Positions 1 to 6,106 of a stretch of DNA of 7,929 nt are shown one piece after another. Under the pieces are notes generated by a model. It was not told the origin of the DNA and searched no databases. It saw nothing but the letters and a program-made list of their open reading frames with translations. The position numbers were made by a program, and so were the translations under genes. This DNA comes from Thermoleophilaceae bacterium (GTDB lineage Bacteria > Actinomycetota > Thermoleophilia > Solirubrobacterales > JACPNS01): assembly GCA_016463365.1 (NCBI GenBank), contig JAEMRJ010000105.1, positions 1 to 7,929 of the forward strand, read 5' to 3'. The number at the start of each line of letters is the position of its first letter. Position 1 is the first letter of the stretch.

Positions 1-8
1 CGAGCTGG

Positions 9-893
9 CTAGAGCCGCTCGGCGACCTTCGGGGCCTCGCGGTTGAAGTACCAGATCGCGAACGGCGGCAGGAGCAGCAATATCCCGATCGGAATCAGGC
101 CAACTGGCCAACCTCCGACTGAGTCCCACCCGGTCGGGGCGGTGGGGTCGATGATCCAGTGGCGCAGCTGCCCGATGATCGGTGTCAGCGGGTTGAACTG
201 GATGAACTGCCGCAGATGCTCCGGGGGAGTTTCGATCGCGTAGAGAATCGGCGACGCGTAAAACAGCGCCGTCGAGAACACCTGCCAAATCGGCATGATG
301 TCGCGGAAGCGCACGAACAGCGCCGACAGAATGCAGGAGATCGACAGCGTCAGCACGATCAACGGCAGGACACCCACCGGCAACAGCAGCCAGGTCCACG
401 TGATCGGAACGCCAGAGAGTGCGATCAGAATCAGCACCGCAACCAGGTTGACTGCCAGGTTCAGGAGTGACGTGGTGACCGTCGCGAGCGGGATGACCAG
501 CCGAGGGAACTGCATCTTGCGAACCATGCTCTCCCGGTTGGTCACCGCCATGATCGACGCGCTCGTGGCTTCGACGAAGAACTGGTAGAGCATGATGTTG
601 AGCAGCAGCAAACCTCCGTAGTTCTTGATGTCGTCGCCGAGCGGCGCGATCTGCGTGAAGACCACGAAGTAGACCCCGAAGAGCATCAGCGGCCGAAACA
701 GCGACCAGAGATACCCGAGCGCAGACCCGAAATACGTCAGCTTGAAGTCGGTGACGGCGATCATCCACGTCAGCGCGAAGAAGCGCCGAGCCGAGCCGCC
801 GAACGCCGACGGACCCTTGATCGTGCGGGGTGCGTCGAGCGGGACCAGCACCACGGGCGCCCCTGACGGATCGGAGATGGTGTGCTCAGGCAT
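9..893 (-). CDS. wzm: ABC-2 type polysaccharide export permease (Wzm/TagG-like)
   Basis: Transmembrane half of an ABC exporter that moves a lipid-linked polysaccharide or teichoic-acid-like polymer across the cytoplasmic membrane. The 294-residue protein has a cytoplasmic N-terminus (about 1-45) and then the family's amphipathic entry with FGSALGYLWSL (55-65). About six hydrophobic segments follow, roughly 63-83, 94-116, 136-160, 166-194, 203-218 and 262-282. FYASPILY (211-218) and NPLTPIIGQLRHWI (234-247) are typical of the ABC2_membrane family, and so is the FNREAPKVAERL end. I chose the ATG at 893: AGGAAA (904-899) sits 5 nt upstream and the start overlaps the ATPase stop by 8 bp, showing translational coupling. 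An in-frame start at 935 would add 14 low-complexity residues lying inside the ATPase gene. Permease placed after ATPase is the reverse of the usual wzm-wzt order. The exported substrate is unknown. Confidence 0.93.
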   Translation of the reverse strand: MPEHTISDPSGAPVVLVPLDAPRTIKGPSAFGGSARRFFALTWMIAVTDFKLTYFGSALGYLWSLFRPLMLFGVYFVVFTQIAPLGDDIKNYGGLLLLNIMLYQFFVEATSASIMAVTNRESMVRKMQFPRLVIPLATVTTSLLNLAVNLVAVLILIALSGVPITWTWLLLPVGVLPLIVLTLSISCILSALFVRFRDIMPIWQVFSTALFYASPILYAIETPPEHLRQFIQFNPLTPIIGQLRHWIIDPTAPTGWDSVGGWPVGLIPIGILLLLPPFAIWYFNREAPKVAERL

Positions 894-2115
894 GGGCGTT
901 TCCTGACGGTGCGGTGGGCTGCGTTGGCGGAGCACCGCGTTCGATCACCACTTGCGTTGGAACCTTGATTGCGCCCACGACCCTTCGCGCCCCGTGAACA
1001 ATGAACTCATACGCCGTGAGGTTCTCCGCCAGCGGCTCGGGTCCGCCGGCTCGATACAAGTGAAAGCCCACGTGGTACGGCGACTCGGCGAGTTCCGCTT
1101 CGAAGGTCGCCGACACCTCGATGGGTTCGCCAGCGCGCAGTGACTCTCCGTCGAAGTCGATCATCACGCCCGTGACTTGACGGTGCAGCGCATCGCGAAG
1201 GACGAGGAACAGCTCTGGGTAGTCGACGTCGACGGGCGGCGTCATGCGCGCTTCGATACGGATTGGCAAGCCGGAACGCTGCGTGGAGACCGCTGCGCCG
1301 GAGCCATCGACGGCGACCGCCGAAGCCTGCCAGTCGGCGAACTCGCCGACCTGCACGGCCGACGGCTCGACCTCGGCCTTCTCAAAGTTTGCGTCGATGT
1401 AGGCGCCGCCAACGTCGAGCGGGTCGCCGATCATCTCGACAACGCCATCGCGAATAAACATTGCGCGATGGCAGAAGCGCTCGACGGCCGACATGTCGTG
1501 CGTGACCAGCACGATGGTTTTGCCTTGATCCCGCAGGTGGTAGAAGACGTCCAGGCACTTCTGCTGAAAGGCTGCATCGCCGACGGCCAGCACCTCGTCG
1601 ATCAGGAACACGTCCGCGTCGGACTGGACCATGACCGAGAAGGCAAGTCGGACCTGCATGCCCGACGAGTAGTTCTTGAGTTTGAGGTCGAGGAAGTCAC
1701 CGAGCTCTGCGAACTCAATGACCTCGTCGAACCTACGCCTCGCCTCGCGAGGGGTCAGGCCCATCATCACGCCGTTGATCGTGACGTTCTCGTAGGCCGT
1801 CAGATCCATGTTGAACCCAACGCCCAGCTCAATGAACGGTGCGACGCGTCCGGCGCTGGCGATGCGCCCTGAGTCGGGACCGTAGATGCCAGCCATGCAT
1901 TTCAGCAACGTGCTCTTCCCAGAGCCGTTACGTCCGACGATGCCGAAGAACTCTCCCTGGCCGACTTCGAACGACACGCCTTTGAGGACCTCGTAGTCGA
2001 CCGTCTCGCTCCGACGGAACGGATGCAATGCCCGCTCCTTGAGCGTGCTCACGTGCTGCTTGGGCACGTGGAACGTCTTCGTCAGATCTTCAACGATGAG
2101 AGCTGGGGTTGCCAT
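886..2115 (-). CDS. wzt: Polysaccharide ABC transporter ATPase with Wzt-type C-terminal domain
   Basis: ATP-hydrolysing subunit that powers glycan export with the permease encoded just downstream. In the 409-residue protein the nucleotide-binding domain (about 5-245) shows Walker A GRNGSGKST (61-69), signature YSSGMQVRLAF (149-159), Walker B VFLIDE (169-174), the D-loop region AVGD (177-180) and switch histidine in VTHD (H206). Residues 20-45 carry the insertion before VLKGVSF seen in Wzt/TagH-type ATPases. A beta-rich extension (about 255-380) fits the Wzt_C carbohydrate-binding fold, which in E. coli O8/O9a recognises the finished, capped chain end. A short Pro/Ala-rich tail (395-409) follows. 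This is longer than the ~250-residue TagH/KpsT-like minimal form. The ATG at 2115 is the only sensible start because the core fold begins at residue 6, although no clear Shine-Dalgarno is visible. A GC-rich hairpin lies 28 nt upstream. Ligand specificity cannot be read from the sequence. Confidence 0.93.
   Translation of the reverse strand: MATPALIVEDLTKTFHVPKQHVSTLKERALHPFRRSETVDYEVLKGVSFEVGQGEFFGIVGRNGSGKSTLLKCMAGIYGPDSGRIASAGRVAPFIELGVGFNMDLTAYENVTINGVMMGLTPREARRRFDEVIEFAELGDFLDLKLKNYSSGMQVRLAFSVMVQSDADVFLIDEVLAVGDAAFQQKCLDVFYHLRDQGKTIVLVTHDMSAVERFCHRAMFIRDGVVEMIGDPLDVGGAYIDANFEKAEVEPSAVQVGEFADWQASAVAVDGSGAAVSTQRSGLPIRIEARMTPPVDVDYPELFLVLRDALHRQVTGVMIDFDGESLRAGEPIEVSATFEAELAESPYHVGFHLYRAGGPEPLAENLTAYEFIVHGARRVVGAIKVPTQVVIERGAPPTQPTAPSGNAHA
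899..904 (-). promoter_or_regulatory. Ribosome binding site deciding the permease start
   Basis: On the minus strand AGGAAA lies 5 nt before the ATG at 893. It is inside the last codons of the ATPase gene, as expected for a coupled start, and it favours 893 over the upstream in-frame start at 935. Confidence 0.6.
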
Positions 2116-2142
2116 CCGACCGGAGATCGTAACGACGGCAAC

Positions 2143-2182
2143 CGAGCGAGGGGCTGCCAGGGGGGCCCTCGCCCCTCCCTCG
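2143..2182 (-). promoter_or_regulatory. GC-rich inverted repeat in the 2116-2222 intergenic gap
   Basis: The left arm CGAGCGAGGGGC (2143-2154) and right arm GCCCCTCCCTCG (2171-2182) pair at 11 of 12 positions around a 16-nt loop, itself able to form a small AGGG/CCCT pairing. The repeat lies between the stop of the coiled-coil methyltransferase (2223) and the Wzt start (2115). No T-run follows it on the minus strand, so it is not a classic intrinsic terminator. It could be an attenuator, an RNA-processing or 3'-end-protecting hairpin, or a structure affecting Wzt translation. The rest of the 107-bp gap shows no gene. Confidence 0.5.
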
Positions 2183-2222
2183 CAGAGGTCGCCTCGCGCT
2201 GGCCGACCTTCGGAAGTGTGCT

Positions 2223-3128
2223 TCAGTCGACCGGATCGCCGCGGAGTTCGGCGAGTTCTGCCTCCAGGCGCTCGACCTCAGCCTCGAGCTCCTCGAGGCG
2301 CGCCAACTTGGATCGCAAGAACGATGCACCACCTGAGCCGCTACGAGCGAACGCATTCCTGGAGAGTTGTGCGTTGGATCGCCAGAGTGCGCGATTCGCT
2401 CGCTCGATGTTGATCATGTGGCGGTTGTAGGCAGGCGCAAAGGCGCCGACCGCGGTCGCCGGCAACTCGAACTCTGCTTCAAGACCAATCAATGCGATGT
2501 AGTGATTCGCATACTCCTCTTCAGCGCGCTCTGCCCATCGCAGACGAGCCTCAGCGCTGAGCGGCCCATTGGGACCGAACATGACGGAACCTTCGAGCGC
2601 GGACTGCAGAACAAGCGTGTAGTCAGGGGCGATCTGCGCGAAGAATTCGCGGGCGAGATCGAATCCGAACTGCGTTTCGTGGAACTCGTTCTCCTCGTCG
2701 AAGGCTTCGCCGTTTGGCACCGAAAGCACCATCTGAACCCCGCCAGCGGCGAGGCGTGCCAGTTGCTGTGCGATCTCGTCGAGCCCTGGGAAGTGCTCAA
2801 GTCCTTCGAAGCACACCAGCACGTCGAAGTCCTTCGGCTCGGCGCGCCGAAGCCACGAGCCCGCGTCGGACGTCTCGAACCAGAGCTTCTCAGGCTGCGC
2901 GTAGGTCTCTGCCGCTTTCCGTACGCTTGCCTCGTCGATGTCAACACCGACGACCGAGCTCGCGCGCTCCGCAAGGAGCGCAGAGCCATATCCGACTCCA
3001 CAAGCGAGATCGACGACACGTTTGCCCGCGACGACCTCCCGCGCCAGTTCGTAGCGGTGAACGTGCTCGCATGCAAGGCCAGTGGCCTCGGCGACGGCAT
3101 CAATTCCGAGGCGTTCTAGGGCACCCAC
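2223..3128 (-). CDS. Class I SAM-dependent methyltransferase with C-terminal coiled coil
   Basis: Likely transfers a methyl group from S-adenosylmethionine to a sugar or chain end during glycan synthesis in the cytoplasm. The 301-residue protein carries the SAM-binding motif I VVDLACGVGYGS (38-49), the acidic strand-2 end GVDID (61-65), a motif-IV-like strand FDVLVCFEGLEHF (101-113) as in UbiE/type-11 enzymes, and VLSVPNG (134-140). The C-terminus is not catalytic: residues 274-296 form a short Leu/Glu heptad helix, LARLEELEAEVERLEAELAEL by character, suggesting oligomerisation or docking. The GTG start at 3128 is well supported: AAGGAGA (3141-3135) lies 6 nt upstream, and the start overlaps the upstream glycosyltransferase by 13 bp. 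Position directly upstream of wzt/wzm suggests a role in finishing or marking the exported chain. Acceptor and methylated position are unknown. No kinase domain is visible. Confidence 0.85.
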   Translation of the reverse strand: MGALERLGIDAVAEATGLACEHVHRYELAREVVAGKRVVDLACGVGYGSALLAERASSVVGVDIDEASVRKAAETYAQPEKLWFETSDAGSWLRRAEPKDFDVLVCFEGLEHFPGLDEIAQQLARLAAGGVQMVLSVPNGEAFDEENEFHETQFGFDLAREFFAQIAPDYTLVLQSALEGSVMFGPNGPLSAEARLRWAERAEEEYANHYIALIGLEAEFELPATAVGAFAPAYNRHMINIERANRALWRSNAQLSRNAFARSGSGGASFLRSKLARLEELEAEVERLEAELAELRGDPVD

Positions 3129-5074
3129 GTCATCTCTCCTTCGATCCGTCTGGAGGCGAGCTCAGCGCCGAAGCGCTCGATGTAGCGCTCGCCGACTTGC
3201 CTCAGCATCGACTCTGGGCGCACGCGGTACCGAAGCAGACGCTCTGGCGCCACCGCACCGGTGAATCCCGCGTCGCGGAACTGCCGATAGAGGTCCCAGT
3301 CTTCGTAGCTGCTCAGGTCCTCAGAGAACCGAAACCCTCGGTCGAACACCGAACGCCGAAAGACTGCGGCAGCGTCGCCGGCCACGTTGCCCTGGTCGAG
3401 TGCGCCGAGCTGATTTCCGAGCGGCGAGTAGCCGCTGTGCTCGCCAATTCTCGCGCCGCGGTAGTCGATGTACGACGACCATGTCGTGAAGTACGACAGC
3501 TCGAGATTCGATTCAAGACTGGCGACCGCACGTTCGATGAACGTCGGAGCAAGTTCGTTGTCGGCGTCGAGAAACGCAACGTACTTCCCGCGAGATACAT
3601 CGATCCCGAAGTTGCGTGCAGCGCCCAGGCCAGCATTCGACTGCGTGGCCACTTTGGCACCGAACTGATTGGCCAGGCTGAAGATCACGCGGTCCTCCAC
3701 CTCGAAGGATCCGTCATTGACGATGAGGATCTCGACCGCGGGATACGTCTGCTCGGCAAGTGAGCGAAGCGTGTCCTCGACGTAGTCCGCCATCCGGTGG
3801 TAGGGCACGACAACGCTGACGAGGGGCGGCTCGATCGCCGGACGGCGGGACGCTGATCGGTAGCGCGCTGGCTTGACCGCATCGGCGTACCAGCTCCTCA
3901 CGTCCTCCCCACGGGTGAGCTCGTCGAACCGCTGGTTGGGGACGCCCTGCTCGATGAGAGCCTCGAGCTCACTGCGATCTTGGATCAGCGCCTCAATGGC
4001 GTCGGCCACATCGCGAGGGGACCCTGGGCGATCGATGAAACGGCCGGCGGAGTGCCCGGCCATCTCGCGCATGCCGCCGACAGGGGTCGTGAGTACCGGC
4101 CGGTTTCGCGCAAGGCTCTCGAGCACGACGGCGGGCCAGCACTCCCAGAGCGACGGGAACACCGCGACGTGGCTGCGCTCCAGCACGCGCGCGAGCGTGT
4201 CGCGACGAAGAGCGGGAATGAAATCGATCCGCGAGTCGCCGTCAGAGGTGAGTCGAAGGTGCTCGAGCATCGATCCACCGAGCGGAGCGGTCTCGGTATC
4301 GCCGCCGACGAGGGTGAGTCGGACGTCGTCCCTGCCCACCATCGTCATGCCGCGAACAAGCGACTCCACGCCCTTGCGCCGTTCGAGCCTGCCGGTGTAC
4401 AGCAGCTCGAGCGGCTCGCTGAGGGGAGCAGGGGACCTCACCCGCTCCGTCGCGATGGGTTGACGAAGCAGGATGCCTGGGGCGATCGCTCCCGCACCGT
4501 AGAACCGTTGGTACGTGCCGTAGATGTCTCCCCCGCCATAGAGCAACGCGTCTGCTCCGCGAAGCGAGACGCGCTCGAGCGCATGCATGAGCTCGGTGTC
4601 GTAGTCGCGATGAATCGCGCCGTTGAGCACGGCGCACATTTCAGCGGTGGTATCCAGCCGGACCACGACTCGGGTGTCGACCAGCATCGGGTGCCCGGCC
4701 TGGCGAGCCTGGATCGTGACCGCGCCTTCGCCCAGATAGTCCTGGAACTCGATCAGCGCCGGCGGCTCGTCCGCAAAGCGATCCACGAGCGCCGCGAACA
4801 CCTTCGAGCTGTAGGCGTGCATGAAGCCGTAGTGCGCGCCGATCTCGTGGGTGTCGGGGTCGTCGACGTAGATGATCTCGACCGTCGACGGATCGAAGAT
4901 CAGCCCGGCGGTCGCATGCGCTGCCTCGAACGTCGGCTGATGAGACGACGAAGTGACCACCGTGATCGGGTAATCACCGGCCAGGAACTCGACCAACGAC
5001 GACACGTATGTCCCGATACCGCCGCCGAAAGGGGCGAGCTCGCGAGACACGAGCACGACGCGGCCGCTGGTCAC
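3116..5074 (-). CDS. Bifunctional GT4-GT2 glycosyltransferase
   Basis: A 652-residue cytoplasmic or membrane-associated enzyme with two glycosyltransferase units, each expected to transfer a sugar from an activated donor to a growing glycan. The N-terminal GT-B unit (about 3-395) opens with a Gly-rich loop PFGGGIGTYV (15-24). It carries LLYTGRLERRKGVESL (224-239) and the GT4 E-x7-E element in PSLWECWPAVVLESLA (307-322; E311 and E319). The C-terminal GT-A unit (about 415-645) begins PLVSVVVPYH (417-426) and shows VNDGS (452-456), the metal-binding-type DAD (503-505) and SYEDWDLYRQF (589-599), all GT2 features. The reading frame is open to 5434, but the extra 120 residues are Arg/Pro-rich and overlap the upstream methyltransferase, so I use the GTG at 5074. 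It lies 5 nt after that gene's stop and gives a canonical GT4 N-terminus; its Shine-Dalgarno is weak. Donor sugars and linkages cannot be inferred. Confidence 0.9.
   Translation of the reverse strand: MTSGRVVLVSRELAPFGGGIGTYVSSLVEFLAGDYPITVVTSSSHQPTFEAAHATAGLIFDPSTVEIIYVDDPDTHEIGAHYGFMHAYSSKVFAALVDRFADEPPALIEFQDYLGEGAVTIQARQAGHPMLVDTRVVVRLDTTAEMCAVLNGAIHRDYDTELMHALERVSLRGADALLYGGGDIYGTYQRFYGAGAIAPGILLRQPIATERVRSPAPLSEPLELLYTGRLERRKGVESLVRGMTMVGRDDVRLTLVGGDTETAPLGGSMLEHLRLTSDGDSRIDFIPALRRDTLARVLERSHVAVFPSLWECWPAVVLESLARNRPVLTTPVGGMREMAGHSAGRFIDRPGSPRDVADAIEALIQDRSELEALIEQGVPNQRFDELTRGEDVRSWYADAVKPARYRSASRRPAIEPPLVSVVVPYHRMADYVEDTLRSLAEQTYPAVEILIVNDGSFEVEDRVIFSLANQFGAKVATQSNAGLGAARNFGIDVSRGKYVAFLDADNELAPTFIERAVASLESNLELSYFTTWSSYIDYRGARIGEHSGYSPLGNQLGALDQGNVAGDAAAVFRRSVFDRGFRFSEDLSSYEDWDLYRQFRDAGFTGAVAPERLLRYRVRPESMLRQVGERYIERFGAELASRRIEGEMTWVP
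3135..3141 (-). promoter_or_regulatory. Strong ribosome binding site for the GTG-started methyltransferase
   Basis: AAGGAGA on the minus strand lies 6 nt before the GTG at 3128. It sits inside the last codons of the upstream glycosyltransferase. It decides the start: an ATG 5 nt earlier (ATGACGTG) is in the upstream gene's frame and encodes that protein's last residues. Confidence 0.75.
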
Positions 5075-5079
5075 GCGGC

Positions 5080-5997
5080 TCAACGGTTTCGGATGCGGTC
5101 CTTGAGCAGGCGCAAGGGCGCCGTGATCTTCCAGGAGATCGAGCTCATGGACAAGCCATACACGTGACGGAGCTGGTTGTGTGCGGCGCGCTCCTCGGCC
5201 AGAGCCAACTCGGCGGCTTCCCGGCCCTGCACCGCTTGGGCGTAGAGGCCCGTCTCGTGGACCGCGCGGAGCCGCTCCGGGACCGGGCGCTCGTTTCCGA
5301 TCCCGTCTCCGGCCATCAGGAGGTCGCGGCCCCGGCGCAGGACGTGCGCAGACGGGTAGTAGCGGTTCTGGACCACGTCGTGCGTTCGACGCACGCCGGT
5401 GTCGTTGGTGACGATCAGTCCGAGCCCGCCCCACAGCTCATAGCGAAGCTCGGGAGTGGCGAAGACGTATCCAGCCACCAGGTCGAGTTCGACATATGAC
5501 ACCTTCGGCCACGCGGCGATCTCGACCTCTTCGATGCCTTTGCGAACGACCTCGTTGGCGGTGTCGTGCATGATGATGACCGTGTTGGCCGTGGCCGGCG
5601 AGTCGAGGAGATCCTCGATGTCGGCCCGCACACCCTCAGTCGAATGATCGCCATCGACGAGCACGAAGTCGACGTTGCGACCCTCTTCGGCGAACTGCCG
5701 GAGGACCTGCGGAAGCAGGACATGACTATCGCCCGTGTGGAACGTGACGTTGCTGAGCGCTTCGGCTTCGGGGTTCGGCTTGACGAGGTCGAAACTGTGG
5801 ACTTCCTCGGAATGCTCGGCGATGCGATCCAAGCTGCCACCCTGGGCAGTTCCGATCTCGATGGCGAGCTTCGGCTTCACCTGCGAGAGCAGCCCCTCGA
5901 AGGCCGACCGCTCGCCGAACGACATCTGCCATAGAGGCATGCCGAGAATCTCGACAGGGCCGTAATCAAGCGTGCCAGGGGTGTTGTTCAGCTCCAC
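5080..5997 (-). CDS. Class I SAM-dependent methyltransferase (Methyltransf_24-like) with SWK-TAPLR tail
   Basis: Probable O-methyltransferase acting on a sugar of the surface glycan. In the 305-residue form used here, a Rossmann core (about 40-150) contains LAIEIGTAQGGSL (44-56, motif I), FDLVKP (69-74) with the acidic residue after strand 2, and FVLVDGDHSTEGV (111-123). The last resembles the metal-binding D-x-D-H region of Methyltransf_24 and cephalosporin-hydroxylase-like enzymes. IIMHDT (141-146) follows. A helical region (about 248-280) leads to a C-terminal SMSSISWKITAPLRLLKD tail (283-300), a short motif often found at the ends of surface-polysaccharide glycosyltransferases and methyltransferases. 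The start is uncertain: GTG at 5997 is preferred because TAAGCT (6011-6006) could be a -10 box for a leaderless message. TTG at 6006, three codons earlier with GGAG 11 nt upstream, is the alternative. It is first in the minus-strand operon, 5 bp before the glycosyltransferase. Confidence 0.85.
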   Translation of the reverse strand: MELNNTPGTLDYGPVEILGMPLWQMSFGERSAFEGLLSQVKPKLAIEIGTAQGGSLDRIAEHSEEVHSFDLVKPNPEAEALSNVTFHTGDSHVLLPQVLRQFAEEGRNVDFVLVDGDHSTEGVRADIEDLLDSPATANTVIIMHDTANEVVRKGIEEVEIAAWPKVSYVELDLVAGYVFATPELRYELWGGLGLIVTNDTGVRRTHDVVQNRYYPSAHVLRRGRDLLMAGDGIGNERPVPERLRAVHETGLYAQAVQGREAAELALAEERAAHNQLRHVYGLSMSSISWKITAPLRLLKDRIRNR

Positions 5998-6106
5998 GGT
6001 CGGCAAGCTTACACGCGCTCCGCGGCGTCCGGTGTACCGGCGTGAAGCTTCTGCTTGTGGGCTTCAACGGCCTCTGCGGAAGTCCCAAGTTGCTAGTACT
6101 ACCGTG
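5998..6106. promoter_or_regulatory. Divergent promoter region with operator-like palindromes
   Basis: This is the only divergent gap in the window and should hold promoters for both transcription units. Leftwards, TAAGCT (6011-6006) fits a TAnnnT -10 box placed about 8 nt before the GTG at 5997. Rightwards, TAGTACT (6094-6100) is a -10-like box about 7 nt before the ATG at 6107. Neither start has a good Shine-Dalgarno, so both messages may be leaderless. No convincing -35 box is visible for either. Between them lie a short palindrome CCGGTGTACCGG (6029-6040) and an outer inverted repeat AAGCTTACACG (6005-6015) / CGTGAAGCTT (6041-6050), identical apart from one inserted base. A further perfect TGAAGC (6043-6048) / GCTTCA (6061-6066) pair follows. 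The promoter and operator assignments are inference from pattern only. Confidence 0.45.
6029..6040. repeat. Palindrome CCGGTGTACCGG
   Basis: Perfect 5-bp inverted arms (CCGGT/ACCGG) flank a 2-bp spacer, about midway between the start of the minus-strand operon and the TGAAGC/GCTTCA repeat. It is placed so that a bound protein could affect leftward initiation. A 12-bp palindrome can arise by chance in GC-rich DNA. Confidence 0.3.

Noticed and set aside
2143..2182. Intrinsic transcription terminator
   Set aside because: The hairpin is strong, but no T-run follows on the minus strand and the next gene in the same direction starts 28 nt later, so I list it as a regulatory or structural repeat instead.
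2714..3763. 349-codon open frame on the plus strand
   Set aside because: It lies opposite the coiled-coil methyltransferase and the glycosyltransferase, is Arg/Ser/Pro-rich, and has no domain signature, while the opposite strand carries clear catalytic motifs.
3980..5167. 395-codon open frame on the plus strand
   Set aside because: It is antisense to the GT4-GT2 gene and the end of the first methyltransferase, is rich in Arg/His/Asp without recognisable domain motifs, and is the kind of long shadow frame expected opposite high-GC genes.
5075..5434. N-terminal extension of the glycosyltransferase to 5434
   Set aside because: The 120 added residues are Arg/Pro/Gly-rich low complexity and fully overlap the upstream methyltransferase on the same strand. 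The GT4 fold begins right after the GTG at 5074.
5566..5934. Small plus-strand frame of 122 codons within the first methyltransferase
   Set aside because: It is the exact antisense of a region encoding clear SAM-binding motifs, and its translation shows no independent domain or start signal.
5972..6106. N-terminal extension of the membrane protein to 5972
   Set aside because: It would overlap the start of the divergent methyltransferase and cross the whole promoter gap. The extra residues lack any family character, and the ATG at 6107 has a -10-like box just upstream.
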